Positions 9,150 through 18,649 are shown, counted from the first letter of the stretch. The stretch is 64,000 nt of DNA from an uncultured Bermanella sp. (GCA_913058575.1 CAJXRF010000006.1:41201-105200); one strand, 5' to 3'. Notes: a model not told the origin generated them from the letters alone. Numbers and translations: made by a program.

Positions 9150-10175
9150 ATGTTGAGTAACTTTGTCATGCCCGCTTTATTCTTAAGCTTATTGGCATTT
9201 TTCATCTGGTATATATGGGAAAAGAAACACCGAGTATCTCACCCTGTTAAAGGAGGCATAGATACCAGTGTCACGCTGCCCCATAAGCAAGAGTTTGAGC
9301 TTTACCACAACGCATTATCTTTATGTTCAAAAAAAGCACGAATATGTTTAGATGAACTGGGTATTCCCTATAAAAGCCATCATATTCATTTAATAGAAAC
9401 CGGCTATTACCAAACCCTAAGCCGCCACTTTTTAAACATAAACCCTGCAGGTGTTTTACCTGCCTTGGTTCACAAGGGCCACCCAGTGTATGAGTCTCAT
9501 GACATCATTGATTATGCCGCCAAACAATCGGGGCAACCTGCACTATTAGTTCCTGAAGATCAGGAACAATTAGCCCTTATGCAATACTGGTCAGATAAAG
9601 CTTCCGTATTTGGTGAAGACACACGCCCAGGCATGGCGCAATATGCAGGGAACTGTATCAGCGTATTAACGCTTCCGCTGTTTGCCTCCGGCATGACGGC
9701 CACCCCATTTAGATACGCGCTAATGGGTTTATTGTTTCATCGTTTAAAGATTCGCGCAGTGATGTTTAGTTTGTTTAAAATTATTGGTTTATCGGGCATG
9801 GTAAAAATCCCGCTTATAATGAAAGAGTTAAAAACTGCCCGTCATTACATGCACATTCATTTAGATGAACTAGAAAAACATCTTGAAAGCACTGGCCCAT
9901 GGCTGATCGGTGAACAATTTACGCTAGCCGATGTCAGCTGGATGCCCATGTTTGAGCGATTTAGAGAAGCCGACTGGTTAGAGTATTTTCTGAAGGGTCG
10001 TCCGGCTTTAGCGGCTTACTGGCAAAGACTGAAATCACGAGATAGCTACCAAAGCGCCATTATCGATTGTGGTCATCCCACCATCGACATAGCAACAGGC
10101 TGGCTAAAACTGAAAAAATTAAACCATCCTAAAATTAAGGCTTTATTGGAAGAGCCCCGTTCAGTCGCACTTTAA
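9150..10175 (+). CDS. membrane-anchored glutathione S-transferase-like protein
   Basis: 341 residues. A single N-terminal membrane helix (about residues 5-22, FVMPALFLSLLAFFIWYIW) is followed by a GST N-terminal thioredoxin-like domain (FELYHNALSLCSKKARICLD, with NPAGVLPALVHKG containing the cis-Pro, and YESHDIIDYAAKQ). The C-terminal all-helical GST domain ends with WLIGEQFTLADVSWMPMFER. A Ser-Leu-Cys in the active-site loop suggests a Ser or Cys type. It has a GGGAG ribosome-binding site. GST-like proteins conjugate or isomerise electrophiles with glutathione; the membrane anchor is unusual. It follows an AraC-type regulator on the same strand. Confidence 0.85.
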   Translation: MLSNFVMPALFLSLLAFFIWYIWEKKHRVSHPVKGGIDTSVTLPHKQEFELYHNALSLCSKKARICLDELGIPYKSHHIHLIETGYYQTLSRHFLNINPAGVLPALVHKGHPVYESHDIIDYAAKQSGQPALLVPEDQEQLALMQYWSDKASVFGEDTRPGMAQYAGNCISVLTLPLFASGMTATPFRYALMGLLFHRLKIRAVMFSLFKIIGLSGMVKIPLIMKELKTARHYMHIHLDELEKHLESTGPWLIGEQFTLADVSWMPMFERFREADWLEYFLKGRPALAAYWQRLKSRDSYQSAIIDCGHPTIDIATGWLKLKKLNHPKIKALLEEPRSVAL

Positions 10176-10473
10176 ATTGTATCAAGCAATCTAATGCAAC
10201 TTTTTTCATCTAACGCTAGTAGAAACGCCCTCTTTTTGATAAACCCTGAAGCGTTGGCATTGCCAATCAGCTGCATACAATGCCCTAGCTTTTCTACTAT
10301 CCATTGCCTGCGCCCCCCGGCCTACTGCCCTTCACTTGTATTAGGTAATGCACTCTTAAAGCTGTTAATTAGCCACTTGTTTAACTGACGCTTTATGTCT
10401 ATACCTTACTGTATGGGGCTCATCTGTTGCTTTGTTGATACATAAAATCTTTCAATTTAATGGGGTCATAAGA

Positions 10474-11718
10474 ATGTGGCGATGTACACAGGTATTAATT
10501 GCCCTAAATATTTGCTTGTTCGCTAACCCACTCCATTCAATCGAGTCTTCTTTGTCAGGCTATGCCCGCATCATTGCAGGTGTGATCGACGATAAGAATG
10601 TCAGTTACCTAGGGTATGATAATAGCCTGTCATTTGACCAACACAGCCTAGTGGGGTTACAAGGGCAGTTAGAGTTTAGCTCGGCGTTAAGTGCCACCGT
10701 CTTAGCGGAAGCCCACAGTAATTCTAATGAAGATTCCGAAGTCAAATGGTTGTACTTAAAATACCAACCGACTACCTCCAGCTTTATTAAACTAGGGCAA
10801 TTACGCACTCCCTTCTTTTCAAAAAGTGATGTGCTTAACGTGGGGTTTTCCTACCCTTGGATATCTCCTCCAACCGAAGTCTATATCGACTATTTAATGA
10901 AGAATTTTCAAGGAATAGATTTTCGTTATGCCTACTTACAAGATAACTACAGCGCCTATTTAGAAGCTTATTACGGATATTTTGATGGCGAAGTTACAAA
11001 AGGTGATTTCTCCATTGATACTGAAGTCACCAATTTAAGTGGCTTGATAGGTGAATTAAAGTTTGGGCAATTTAGCTGGCGCGCGGCTTATCATCTGGGT
11101 GATGTGTCGCTGATGATTGCAGACTTGGAAACCTTATCAGACAATATTACCAGCATGCAAACGGCTCTTGGTGCTGACTTTAATGACACAATAGATTCCC
11201 TTCATACCTGTGGCAGAGCAGAGTTTTACCAAATAGGGCTGGAGTATGAATCACTGAATAATTTTATTATTAGCGAATATACCCTAGTGAAGCCACAGCA
11301 AGATTTTTTCCCAGATATGAACGGATTTTATTTCACTGTCGGACGCCATTTTAATAACCTGAGTGCTTGGCTCACGTATGGTAACCGCCAAGATTCCTTA
11401 GAAGATGCCCAAACTGAAATCACTGAACAAATTGATAACACACCAACCCCTAGCAGCCAAGAGGAAGCCATTTCATTGGCCACCTTGCAGGGACTAGATG
11501 CCGGTTACCAACAAGTTTTTGCTGAACGCCAAAAAGACAATATACGCAGCTGGTCATTGGGATTAAGGTGGGATTTTAAAACTAATACTGCATTAAAAAT
11601 GCAGTTAAAACAGGTTAAAGCCAAGCAGCCTAATAATGCCACATTTGCTGTAGAGGATTCAAACTTCGACCAGAAAACAAACATCCTACTCATAGGCCTT
11701 GAATGGGTGTTTGAATGA
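10474..11718 (+). CDS. outer-membrane porin-like beta-barrel protein
   Basis: About 414 residues from the ATG at 10474, which begins a signal peptide (VLIALNICLFANPLHS); a TTG 42 bases upstream would extend it without a signal-like start. The mature protein has repeated amphipathic strands such as LSGYARIIAG, QLEFSSALSATVLAEAH, IKLGQLRTPFF and SWSLGLRWDF, ending in a C-terminal aromatic residue (LEWVFE). This resembles phosphate-selective OprO/OprP-like porins and related barrels. It overlaps the next gene by 4 bp (ATGA), so the porin and the PstS-like protein are translationally coupled. That pairing suggests anion or phosphate-related uptake or sensing (inference). Confidence 0.75.
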   Translation: MWRCTQVLIALNICLFANPLHSIESSLSGYARIIAGVIDDKNVSYLGYDNSLSFDQHSLVGLQGQLEFSSALSATVLAEAHSNSNEDSEVKWLYLKYQPTTSSFIKLGQLRTPFFSKSDVLNVGFSYPWISPPTEVYIDYLMKNFQGIDFRYAYLQDNYSAYLEAYYGYFDGEVTKGDFSIDTEVTNLSGLIGELKFGQFSWRAAYHLGDVSLMIADLETLSDNITSMQTALGADFNDTIDSLHTCGRAEFYQIGLEYESLNNFIISEYTLVKPQQDFFPDMNGFYFTVGRHFNNLSAWLTYGNRQDSLEDAQTEITEQIDNTPTPSSQEEAISLATLQGLDAGYQQVFAERQKDNIRSWSLGLRWDFKTNTALKMQLKQVKAKQPNNATFAVEDSNFDQKTNILLIGLEWVFE

Positions 11719-12131
11719 ATCGCCCACTTCCTTTATTACTAACCCTTGGGTTATTGTGCCAAGGTACACTGGCTGAGCCAAAAACAATCCACGTGATTAC
11801 TAACGACAAGTCCATTAATGCTTTAAATAAAAAGAAAATAAAACAAATCTATATGGCGGGTGACTACTCCGAAATAGAGCCTTTAACCTTTGCTAAAGGT
11901 AACCAATGGCGGGTGGTATTCAACCATGCGGTTATTGGATTACAAGAGTCAAGAATCAATGCTTATTGGGCCCAGATGAAGTTTACTGGACGGGCCGAAC
12001 CACCATTAGAATTTGAAAATGAACAAGCCATATTGGGTTATCTAAAAAATAATCCGGGCTGCATTGCTTATGTGCCTGCTCATATAAATTTACCCCCTGA
12101 GATTAGAGTCCTTTACACCATTAATTATTAA
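11715..12131 (+). CDS. short PstS-like periplasmic substrate-binding protein
   Basis: 138 residues with a signal peptide (LLLTLGLLCQGTLA). The mature part resembles one lobe of phosphate-binding PstS-like proteins: IHVITNDKSINALNKKKIKQIYMAGD, then an EQAILGYLKNNPGCIAYVP tail typical of the family. It is shorter than a full two-lobed binding protein (about 250-300 residues), as in the small PstS-like proteins found next to GGDEF or porin genes. The start overlaps the porin stop by 4 bp. Its 3' end overlaps the convergent GGDEF/EAL gene by 42 bp, so the two transcripts are antisense at their ends. No ABC permease or ATPase is nearby, so a signalling role is possible. Confidence 0.75.
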   Translation: MNRPLPLLLTLGLLCQGTLAEPKTIHVITNDKSINALNKKKIKQIYMAGDYSEIEPLTFAKGNQWRVVFNHAVIGLQESRINAYWAQMKFTGRAEPPLEFENEQAILGYLKNNPGCIAYVPAHINLPPEIRVLYTINY

Positions 12132-14207
12132 AGGTGAGTGGCCATTAATTTCAGATATATGAGCCATTAATTCATTCAAATGGCAAGGCTTAGAATAATA
12201 ATAACCTTGCATTTGTTCACAACCATGGCCAATTAAATATTCCTTCTGCCCAATGGTTTCAACCCCTTCGGCACAGACATTTAGCTTTAATTTATGAGCA
12301 AGCCCAATGATAGAGTCGATAATGAGTTTATCTTTATCGGAAGAGTCTAAACTCTTAACAAAATATTGGTCAATTTTTAAGGTATTAATATCCAGTCGCG
12401 TCAAGTAACTCATGGAAGAGTAGCCCGTTCCAAAGTCATCCAGTGCAATTAAAAAACCCAGCTGCCTAATTTGAGAAAAAAACGTATCTGCTTTATCAAA
12501 ATTGTCTAAATAGGCTGATTCAGTAATTTCAAATTCCACCAACTGTGGGTTAACACTGTAAAGCTGTAATTGTGTAATAATAAAAGGAACTAATTTTTCG
12601 TCACTCACATCATAGGCAGAAAGATTTAGTGAGACAATAATAGGGGTATCTGACATTTTTTGAATGGCTTGAAAATCACGAAAAACATGGCTAATCACCC
12701 AGCGGCTAATGGCCATTATTCTTCCGCTTTTTTCCGCCACAGGAATAAACTCTTGTGGAGATATAGCACCATCAAAGCAGCTTTTCCAGCGAATTAAGGC
12801 CTCTAACCCATTCACCTGATTGTTAATGCCCACCTTGGCTTGATAATGAATCTCAAACTCTTCTTGCTCTAGGGCTTTTACCAATGCATTGGAAATAAGC
12901 ATGCGTCGTAAACTAAGTGCATGTAATTGTGATTTAAATAAAGCATAGGTATTGCGCCCCATTTCCTTGGCTTGATACATGGCAATATCGGCATTACTAA
13001 TAATGCTTTCTGAACTGTATTCAGAGCTAATTGCATCTGCAATGCCTATACTCACACCGGTTTGCACCGTTAACTCCATCACCTCAAAAGAATTCTCTAG
13101 TGATTTAATAATGCGCTCTGCTATTTTAATGGCAATATAGACAATATCTTCGTTGACATCTGTGAGGAGAATTAAAAATTTATCACCACTGAGTCTGGCC
13201 AACACATCCTCTTCTCTCAATTGAATTTTAATGACCTCCACCACTTTTAAAAGTAACTCATCGCCTGCCTTATGACCTAAGCTGTCATTAATACTTTTAA
13301 AGTGGTCTAGGTCTAAAAAAAGCACCATGAGATTGTTTTTATTTCGCTTCGCCTTAACTAACTGGCTGCGCAATACGTCCATAAAAAACTTACGGTTAGG
13401 CAAATTGGTTAAGGCGTCAAAATTTCCCATATGCTCAATGTCTAACCTTTGCTGTATTAAATCCTCAGCAAATTTTTGATGCTGAACATCTTGATGTTCA
13501 ATACGACTGAGCATAGCGTTAATGTTGTCACTCAAAAAACTCACTTCGTCATGACCCATGTGCTCAAATCGTTGGCTATAATTGGAGCTGTTCTTAATTT
13601 TTTGGGTAAACTCAGTGAGCTGAGTCAGTGGCCTAAGTAAATATTTACCCAACCAAACTGCCACCAAAAACATGACGGTTAATATGCCTAAAGCCAATGG
13701 CATAGAATTAACAATAAGATTCCAGTTGGATTGTGTAAGGGGCTTTTGATATTCACAGACAATCAATAAATAACCCAATATATAGCTTTCATCTCCTATG
13801 GTGGTTAAAGAAACCAGTTGCCCGTCGTGAAGTGAATTGCCCACAGAAATTGATTGAACATTAAATGGCGGCAATACAGGCAACTCAACGTGTGATGTCA
13901 TGAGTGACTCAGAGTAATATTGCTCCACTAAACGCCAACTTTTATCGTAAACCAATGCGTAGGAGACTAAAGGGAACTCCCCAAGGTTTAAGAGCTTACT
14001 GGAGATTTCAAAACGGTCCTGCTCAACGTCCATTAATGGAAGCAAATCCTGAGCTAAATTGTCGGCAGAAATACTGATGTGGGAAAAAAGCGTATTTTTA
14101 TATATCCCCTCATGCTCACGCATGCTTAGCAATAAAAAGCCGCTAGCACACAGCAACACTAAAGCAATAATAAGGGCAATAATCTTTGAGCTGATGCTAA
14201 TAAACAT
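12090..14207 (-). CDS. membrane GGDEF/EAL protein, probable c-di-GMP phosphodiesterase
   Basis: 705 residues. Two membrane helices (about 8-28 and 168-190) flank a periplasmic sensor region, followed by a HAMP-like linker (LRPLTQLTEFTQKI), a GGDEF domain (about 258-420) and an EAL domain (about 437-690). The cyclase signature is S-G-D-K-F at residues 340-344 instead of GG(D/E)EF, so cyclase activity is probably lost. The EAL catalytic features look intact: EALIRW, the NLS motif, EITES, DDFGTGYSS, LKIDQYFV and CAEGVET. The protein should therefore hydrolyse c-di-GMP, with the degenerate GGDEF possibly acting as a GTP sensor (known for the family). It is convergent with, and overlaps by 42 bp, the PstS-like gene. 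Confidence 0.9.
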   Translation of the reverse strand: MFISISSKIIALIIALVLLCASGFLLLSMREHEGIYKNTLFSHISISADNLAQDLLPLMDVEQDRFEISSKLLNLGEFPLVSYALVYDKSWRLVEQYYSESLMTSHVELPVLPPFNVQSISVGNSLHDGQLVSLTTIGDESYILGYLLIVCEYQKPLTQSNWNLIVNSMPLALGILTVMFLVAVWLGKYLLRPLTQLTEFTQKIKNSSNYSQRFEHMGHDEVSFLSDNINAMLSRIEHQDVQHQKFAEDLIQQRLDIEHMGNFDALTNLPNRKFFMDVLRSQLVKAKRNKNNLMVLFLDLDHFKSINDSLGHKAGDELLLKVVEVIKIQLREEDVLARLSGDKFLILLTDVNEDIVYIAIKIAERIIKSLENSFEVMELTVQTGVSIGIADAISSEYSSESIISNADIAMYQAKEMGRNTYALFKSQLHALSLRRMLISNALVKALEQEEFEIHYQAKVGINNQVNGLEALIRWKSCFDGAISPQEFIPVAEKSGRIMAISRWVISHVFRDFQAIQKMSDTPIIVSLNLSAYDVSDEKLVPFIITQLQLYSVNPQLVEFEITESAYLDNFDKADTFFSQIRQLGFLIALDDFGTGYSSMSYLTRLDINTLKIDQYFVKSLDSSDKDKLIIDSIIGLAHKLKLNVCAEGVETIGQKEYLIGHGCEQMQGYYYSKPCHLNELMAHISEINGHSPLIINGVKDSNLRG

Positions 14208-14363
14208 TAGTCTTTACTATAAGTAATAAAGTTCTCACAACTTTTGGTTATTAAAATTTTATAACATACATTCCCCCCAAACCTTCTATAAAGAGTAGCA
14301 AAGACCTAAGGACACAAGAGCCTATTTCTGTATTCATTAAGTAAAGCCACCACACAATTTTCA

Positions 14364-14377
14364 ATGAAAATTTTCAT
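14364..14377. promoter_or_regulatory. 14-bp perfect palindrome in divergent promoter region
   Basis: ATGAAAATTTTCAT reads the same on both strands. It lies in the 284-bp region between the divergent GGDEF/EAL and STAS-like genes. It could be an operator for a dimeric regulator, but such AT-rich palindromes also occur by chance. Confidence 0.25.
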
Positions 14378-14491
14378 ACATACATGAATTAAGCTTTAGA
14401 TTTCCTGTTGTGTCATTAAGTTCTATAAAGCTGTGTTTACATGCCCCATAAAACTGCTGCTAAACTGAAGTAAAAACAGGAGCAGGTCATT

Positions 14492-14896
14492 ATGCAAGGT
14501 CACGGCTCTTATGAGCTAAGCGTTATTAACCAGATAGTGATCGCGAAGATCATGGGGTCTTGGAATAAGGAAAAAGCAGAACAGTATTTTACTGAATTAA
14601 AAAGTATAGCCCACACGGTTATTCTAAAACCTTGGGCCATGGTGGTTTACATGGATAAATGGGAGCTGGGCACGCCTGGTAGCGATGAGGTTACCTTAGA
14701 GCTTATTAAATGGCTTGCTGGTAATAACTTAAATAAAGTTGCCGAAATTTACAGCCCCAGTGCATTAAAGAAAATGCATGTGCAACAGATGATCAATAAG
14801 ACTCAGTTCACCATTGATCGTATGTGCTTTCATGATGATGAAAACGCCTTTGTTTGGCTGGCTTCTCATGGGTTCACCATAGAACCCACAAGTTAA
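14492..14896 (+). CDS. STAS/SpoIIAA-like hypothetical protein
   Basis: 134 residues, no signal peptide. An AGGAG ribosome-binding site precedes the ATG. The pattern of an early beta-strand (NQIVIAKIMGSWNKEKAEQYF) followed by PWAMVVYMDKWELGTPGSDE, then a helix (EVTLELIKWLAGNNL) and VAEIYSP, resembles SpoIIAA-like/STAS-type small proteins found across marine Gammaproteobacteria, whose roles are mostly unknown. It is divergent from the GGDEF/EAL gene and convergent with the histidine-kinase gene 21 bp away. Assignment rests on the secondary-structure pattern, so it is tentative. Confidence 0.6.
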   Translation: MQGHGSYELSVINQIVIAKIMGSWNKEKAEQYFTELKSIAHTVILKPWAMVVYMDKWELGTPGSDEVTLELIKWLAGNNLNKVAEIYSPSALKKMHVQQMINKTQFTIDRMCFHDDENAFVWLASHGFTIEPTS

Positions 14897-14917
14897 GTGA
14901 CCACATGAAGTGAAATT

Positions 14918-16318
14918 CTATTCTTTGTACAATTCAAACTCAAAGCTCACACACAAGCCGCCCAAATCAGAATCCAATAAGCGCCATTTAGCATTATGAA
15001 CATCAGCAATTTTATCAACGATCGATAATCCCAAACCTGAGCCTTGTTGGCCCGAGCCGGTCACGCGATAAAAACGCTCTGTTACGCGCTCTCTTAACTC
15101 CAAAGGAATGCCCGGTCCTGAATCACTTATTTTAATCACAACTTTCTCATGCTTGATTAAACATTCAATTTTTACTTGGCCATTTATGGGGGAATAACGA
15201 ATGGCATTATCGATAATATTGCGCAATAGGCTTTGCAGCAGTGCGCCATTACCTTCTATTAGGCAAGCTTCATTTAAAATCTTAAGGCTAAAGTTTTGCT
15301 GCTTTTGCTGGGCTTTCTCTTGGAGCATTTTAAACGTGGTTTCGCATAACTGCCCAGCATTCAACTTAGAAAACTTTTCTTTATTTAACTCTCCCTCGCT
15401 GCGACTCAGGGATAACAATTGCGCCACCAAATGAGAAAGCCGAGATATGCCCTGCTTCATGCTGATCAAGCTCTCTTGTTGATCTAAATTATCGCTTTCA
15501 TCAATGGCATTTTCGGTATGAATTAATAATGAAGCTAAGGGAGTGCGTAATTCATGAGCTGCGTCTCCTATAAAACGTCTCTCACGTTGGTGAGCTTCAT
15601 TTAAACGGCTAAATAAATGGTTAATTTCAATTAATAAATCGTTTACTTCAAGCGGCGCCTGCTGATCTTCTACGGTTTCTAAATTTCGGTAATGTCGTTG
15701 TCGCACGGTTTTACCAATGCGATACAAAGGCGCCAATCCCTTCTTAGTTATAAACCACACCAGTAGCGTTAAAATAGGAATGAAAATAAAAATGGGCAAT
15801 ATGTGGTTATTAGAAATATCATTGGTGAGCTCGCCACGAATATCGGTGCGCTCGGCTAATATCAACCACCATTTATCATGTACTGAATACAAGGAGAATG
15901 CTCGCCATTGTTTACCATCAATATCTATGAAGGCAAAGCCGGGTTGCAATTTAGACAAGGGACTACTGGGTGCAAATGGAGATTTGATCACCAACTCCTC
16001 ACCGTCCCAAACTTGAAAGGCCAGCTTGCGTTCGTAGTCGTGGGCGTAATCATCTTCAAGGCTGTCTTTTAAATGCAATGAATCCAGTATTTCTTGTTTA
16101 TGTTCGATGCTTTCTCGATTAATGATACCGTGCAAAATACGAGTAGACTGGGCAAGGTTTGCATCAAAAATCTCTTCTACTTCATGGGCGGCATCAAAGT
16201 ACACCAAGATGCCAGGCAGTACCGTCATCACCAACGCCCAACTGATTAAGTTAAAGGTCAGGTAGCGGCGTATAGAATATTGTTTTTTATTAGGTGTGAC
16301 GGTGCTTGCTTCAGTCAT
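14918..16318 (-). CDS. sensor histidine kinase (QseC/PhoQ-like)
   Basis: 466 residues. Two membrane helices (about 22-42 and 173-191) bracket a periplasmic sensor domain of roughly 130 residues, followed by a short HAMP-like region. The dimerisation/phosphoacceptor motif FIGDAAHELRTPLASL has His255. The ATP-binding domain shows the N box (RNIIDNAIRYSP), G1 (DSGPGIP) and G2 (GSGLGLSIV). It overlaps the response-regulator gene by 4 bp, so the two form one operon. It lies at the distal end of a co-directional set containing the hemolysin-like, AMP-ligase, oxygenase and SDR genes, and may sense that pathway's product or a precursor (inference). Confidence 0.93.
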   Translation of the reverse strand: MTEASTVTPNKKQYSIRRYLTFNLISWALVMTVLPGILVYFDAAHEVEEIFDANLAQSTRILHGIINRESIEHKQEILDSLHLKDSLEDDYAHDYERKLAFQVWDGEELVIKSPFAPSSPLSKLQPGFAFIDIDGKQWRAFSLYSVHDKWWLILAERTDIRGELTNDISNNHILPIFIFIPILTLLVWFITKKGLAPLYRIGKTVRQRHYRNLETVEDQQAPLEVNDLLIEINHLFSRLNEAHQRERRFIGDAAHELRTPLASLLIHTENAIDESDNLDQQESLISMKQGISRLSHLVAQLLSLSRSEGELNKEKFSKLNAGQLCETTFKMLQEKAQQKQQNFSLKILNEACLIEGNGALLQSLLRNIIDNAIRYSPINGQVKIECLIKHEKVVIKISDSGPGIPLELRERVTERFYRVTGSGQQGSGLGLSIVDKIADVHNAKWRLLDSDLGGLCVSFEFELYKE

Positions 16319-16977
16319 GTTGGTTTTTCTGCTTTGTAACCCATGCCACGCACGGTTTTAATAAATTCAGGATAAAGCTTTTTACGAAGATGATGAATGT
16401 GCACCTCAATGCTATTGCTTTCTACATCGCCATCCCAGCCGTACACTACGTCTTCTAATTTCACTCTAGAGAGTATTTGCCCGGGATGATTAATAAACTC
16501 CATTAACAAGGTAAATTCTCGGCGCCCTAGCTCTACTTCTTCGCCATCTAATTTAACTTCCATACTGGCTGGGTTCACGTGAATTCGTCCATATTCTATT
16601 GTCGGTTCACTATGACCGTGTTGGCGGCGACTTAAGGCGCGCATACGGGCCTTAAGTTCTGCCATTTCAAAAGGTTTCACAAGGTAGTCATCGGCGCCAC
16701 TGTCTAGGCCTTCTATCTTGTCATCCAGTGTGTCTCGAGCGGTTAAAATTAACACGGGGGTTGAATTGTGTTGCTTTCGAATGGCGCTTAATAACTCTAA
16801 GCCTCCCATGCCGGGCAAACCTAGATCAAGCAAGAGCAAATCAAACGAATCGCTTTTAAGAGCGGCTAAACCTTGCTTGCCATCCATTAACCAATCTACT
16901 TGATATCCTTCGCGGGTTAAGGATTTTTTAATGCCGTTACCCAGTAAATCATCGTCTTCAACCAGTAATATTCTCAT
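16315..16977 (-). CDS. OmpR-family response regulator (QseB-like)
   Basis: 220 residues from the ATG at 16977 (MRILLVEDD, the usual family start); an ATG three codons upstream at 16986 is possible, and neither has a clear ribosome-binding site. The receiver domain has the acidic pocket VEDDD, phosphoacceptor Asp51 in LLLLDLGLPG, and Lys in DDYLVKPFE. The C-terminal winged helix has ELGRREFTLLMEFINHPGQ and IEVHIHHLRKKL. It is transcribed with and just before the histidine kinase (4-bp overlap), forming a two-component system. Targets are not shown by the sequence; the upstream biosynthetic genes are a reasonable guess. Confidence 0.93.
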   Translation of the reverse strand: MRILLVEDDDLLGNGIKKSLTREGYQVDWLMDGKQGLAALKSDSFDLLLLDLGLPGMGGLELLSAIRKQHNSTPVLILTARDTLDDKIEGLDSGADDYLVKPFEMAELKARMRALSRRQHGHSEPTIEYGRIHVNPASMEVKLDGEEVELGRREFTLLMEFINHPGQILSRVKLEDVVYGWDGDVESNSIEVHIHHLRKKLYPEFIKTVRGMGYKAEKPT

Positions 16978-17094
16978 GAGCGCCATCGTTTATAATTAGA
17001 GTTATTAAGAGTGCTTTTTCAATGAAAAGTGCCCCATGGATGGCGTATTATATGGTGATTTTACGCCCATCCTTTAATAACCCTATTGTGCCAG

Positions 17095-17685
17095 TTAATT
17101 GATGGCGTGCGTAACCTCTTGAGTCGATTTATCTGTATTGAACCCCTTATTAATGGCTAACATTTTACCTTGGCTTTCTGGTAGAAAGGCACCGTAGTAC
17201 TGATTAATATCCACACCACTTGGATTATACGCCAGGGCTTTTTGTAAAGCGTTACGAGCACTCATACCGTTAACCAAGTAACTGGTATCTAAGATATCCA
17301 GTTGTTTATCTTGCGCGCTTTCCAACATGCGTTTAGCAAATATTGCCACATGTTCGCCGCGCCCTTTTATACTGGCACCAGAAAATGAGCCAAGCATCAC
17401 ACCACTCCAAGCTTTCAACTGCACATCCTTGGGGTGCTTTATACTTAACTTAAACATCTTCCTAGCCACCGCTTGCAATTCATAAAAACGTTTTTCTTGA
17501 CCCTCGTTAGATTCCAATGCCAATAACCACTGGCTTTGAATCGCCAATAACGAATGTTGTTTGCTTAATGCTGTATTGACTGCGCTCCCATTAAGGGGGC
17601 TTGCCGACACTTGCGATAAACTAAAAATATAAATAGTGCACATAAAAGTAAAAGCAAGGGTCTTCATCAGCAGTGTACTTTTCAT
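17095..17685 (-). CDS. exported hypothetical protein
   Basis: 196 residues from the ATG at 17685; a GTG three codons earlier is less likely because AGGTGA lies 5-6 bases before the ATG. A signal peptide (LAFTFMCTIYIFSLSQVSA) predicts periplasmic export. The mature protein is helical, with TPR-like spacing (LQAVARKMFKLSIKHPKDVQLKAW and ARNALQKALAYNPSGVDIN), which suggests a TPR-type scaffold. It contains no Cys in the mature region. It is positioned between the SDR gene and the two-component system on the same strand and may be a periplasmic accessory to that sensor or pathway. I do not recognise the family. Confidence 0.7.
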   Translation of the reverse strand: MKSTLLMKTLAFTFMCTIYIFSLSQVSASPLNGSAVNTALSKQHSLLAIQSQWLLALESNEGQEKRFYELQAVARKMFKLSIKHPKDVQLKAWSGVMLGSFSGASIKGRGEHVAIFAKRMLESAQDKQLDILDTSYLVNGMSARNALQKALAYNPSGVDINQYYGAFLPESQGKMLAINKGFNTDKSTQEVTHAIN

Positions 17686-17745
17686 TTCATTCACCTAATC
17701 AATGATGGTTGTGGTTTGTTTGCAAACTAAATTTTAACGCGGGTT

Positions 17746-18561
17746 TCATTGGCCTTGCTGAGCATAACGGCGAATCACTGGCAGTTGCTTGGTAATCGAC
17801 CTGCCCACCAAGTTAGGCATGATTTGATTTAACTTACTAAAAAATTTTTCCGGCCAACCAATAAACAACTCATGATGCGGACCATTTAGTAAATTCATTA
17901 ATTGCTGGGCTACCACATGTGTAGAGTCCATGGCTACGTTTAGCTCTTTATTCATGGCTAACACATTGGCGCTATTTAGGCGAGTGTTTGTGGCTCTTGG
18001 AGAAAGATATTTTACGGTAATTGGGCCGTCAGATAATTCTCGTCTTAACGCTTCAGAAAAACCTCTTAACGCATATTTACTGGCACAATAAGCGCTGTAC
18101 CCTGGATATCCAATGCTGCCAAAGGTTGAGCCAACATTGACAATTTGTGCTTGTTTTTGTTGGCTTAAATGAGGCATCAACCCACGGCTTAACAACATAG
18201 GGCTAAGAGTATTAAGGTTTATTATTTTTTCAATGCGTTGCTCGGTTAAATTTTCAAACAAGGAAAATTCATTATCACCGGCGTTATTAATTAACGTATT
18301 TACCGGCCATTCAAACCCTTCAACATGTTCAATCAAGGCTTGACGATCTTCACCTTTTAATAAATCACAGGCAAAGAAATGTACTTGATTGGATTTCACC
18401 ACCATTTGAGTGCGCAGTTCATTTTGCAATTCTTTAAGCGCAGTGGTGTTTCGAGCCACCATAATAATGCGTGCTCCAGATTGCACTAGGTATTGTGAAA
18501 AACTCCGACCTATGCCACCGGTTGCACCTGTAATTAAAGCGGTAATGTGTTGAGTCTTCAT
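17746..18561 (-). CDS. short-chain dehydrogenase/reductase (SDR)
   Basis: 271 residues from the ATG at 18561, which has GGAAG about 7 bases upstream and starts just before the Rossmann motif ITGATGGIG; a frame to 18669 would add an improbable 36-residue leader overlapping the oxygenase gene. The NNAG motif (TLINNAGD), catalytic Ser (IVNVGSTFGSIG) and YSAYCASKYAL (Tyr-x3-Lys) are present. SDRs interconvert alcohols and ketones with NAD(P)H. It lies downstream of the oxygenase, AMP-ligase and hemolysin-like genes on the same strand, so it probably performs a reduction step in the same pathway. The substrate is unknown, likely acyl-derived. Confidence 0.88.
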   Translation of the reverse strand: MKTQHITALITGATGGIGRSFSQYLVQSGARIIMVARNTTALKELQNELRTQMVVKSNQVHFFACDLLKGEDRQALIEHVEGFEWPVNTLINNAGDNEFSLFENLTEQRIEKIINLNTLSPMLLSRGLMPHLSQQKQAQIVNVGSTFGSIGYPGYSAYCASKYALRGFSEALRRELSDGPITVKYLSPRATNTRLNSANVLAMNKELNVAMDSTHVVAQQLMNLLNGPHHELFIGWPEKFFSKLNQIMPNLVGRSITKQLPVIRRYAQQGQ

Positions 18562-18649
18562 ATAATGCTTCCAAGTAAAGTGTCTTGTGAGGGCTCTAGT
18601 ATCCATCTTGAGTCTTAAATGAATCTTAAAAGCCAATATGAAATACTGA

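Noticed and set aside
10194..10388. A 64-residue open frame between the GST-like and porin genes
   Set aside because: It lacks a ribosome-binding site and family resemblance, and its composition looks like chance intergenic sequence.
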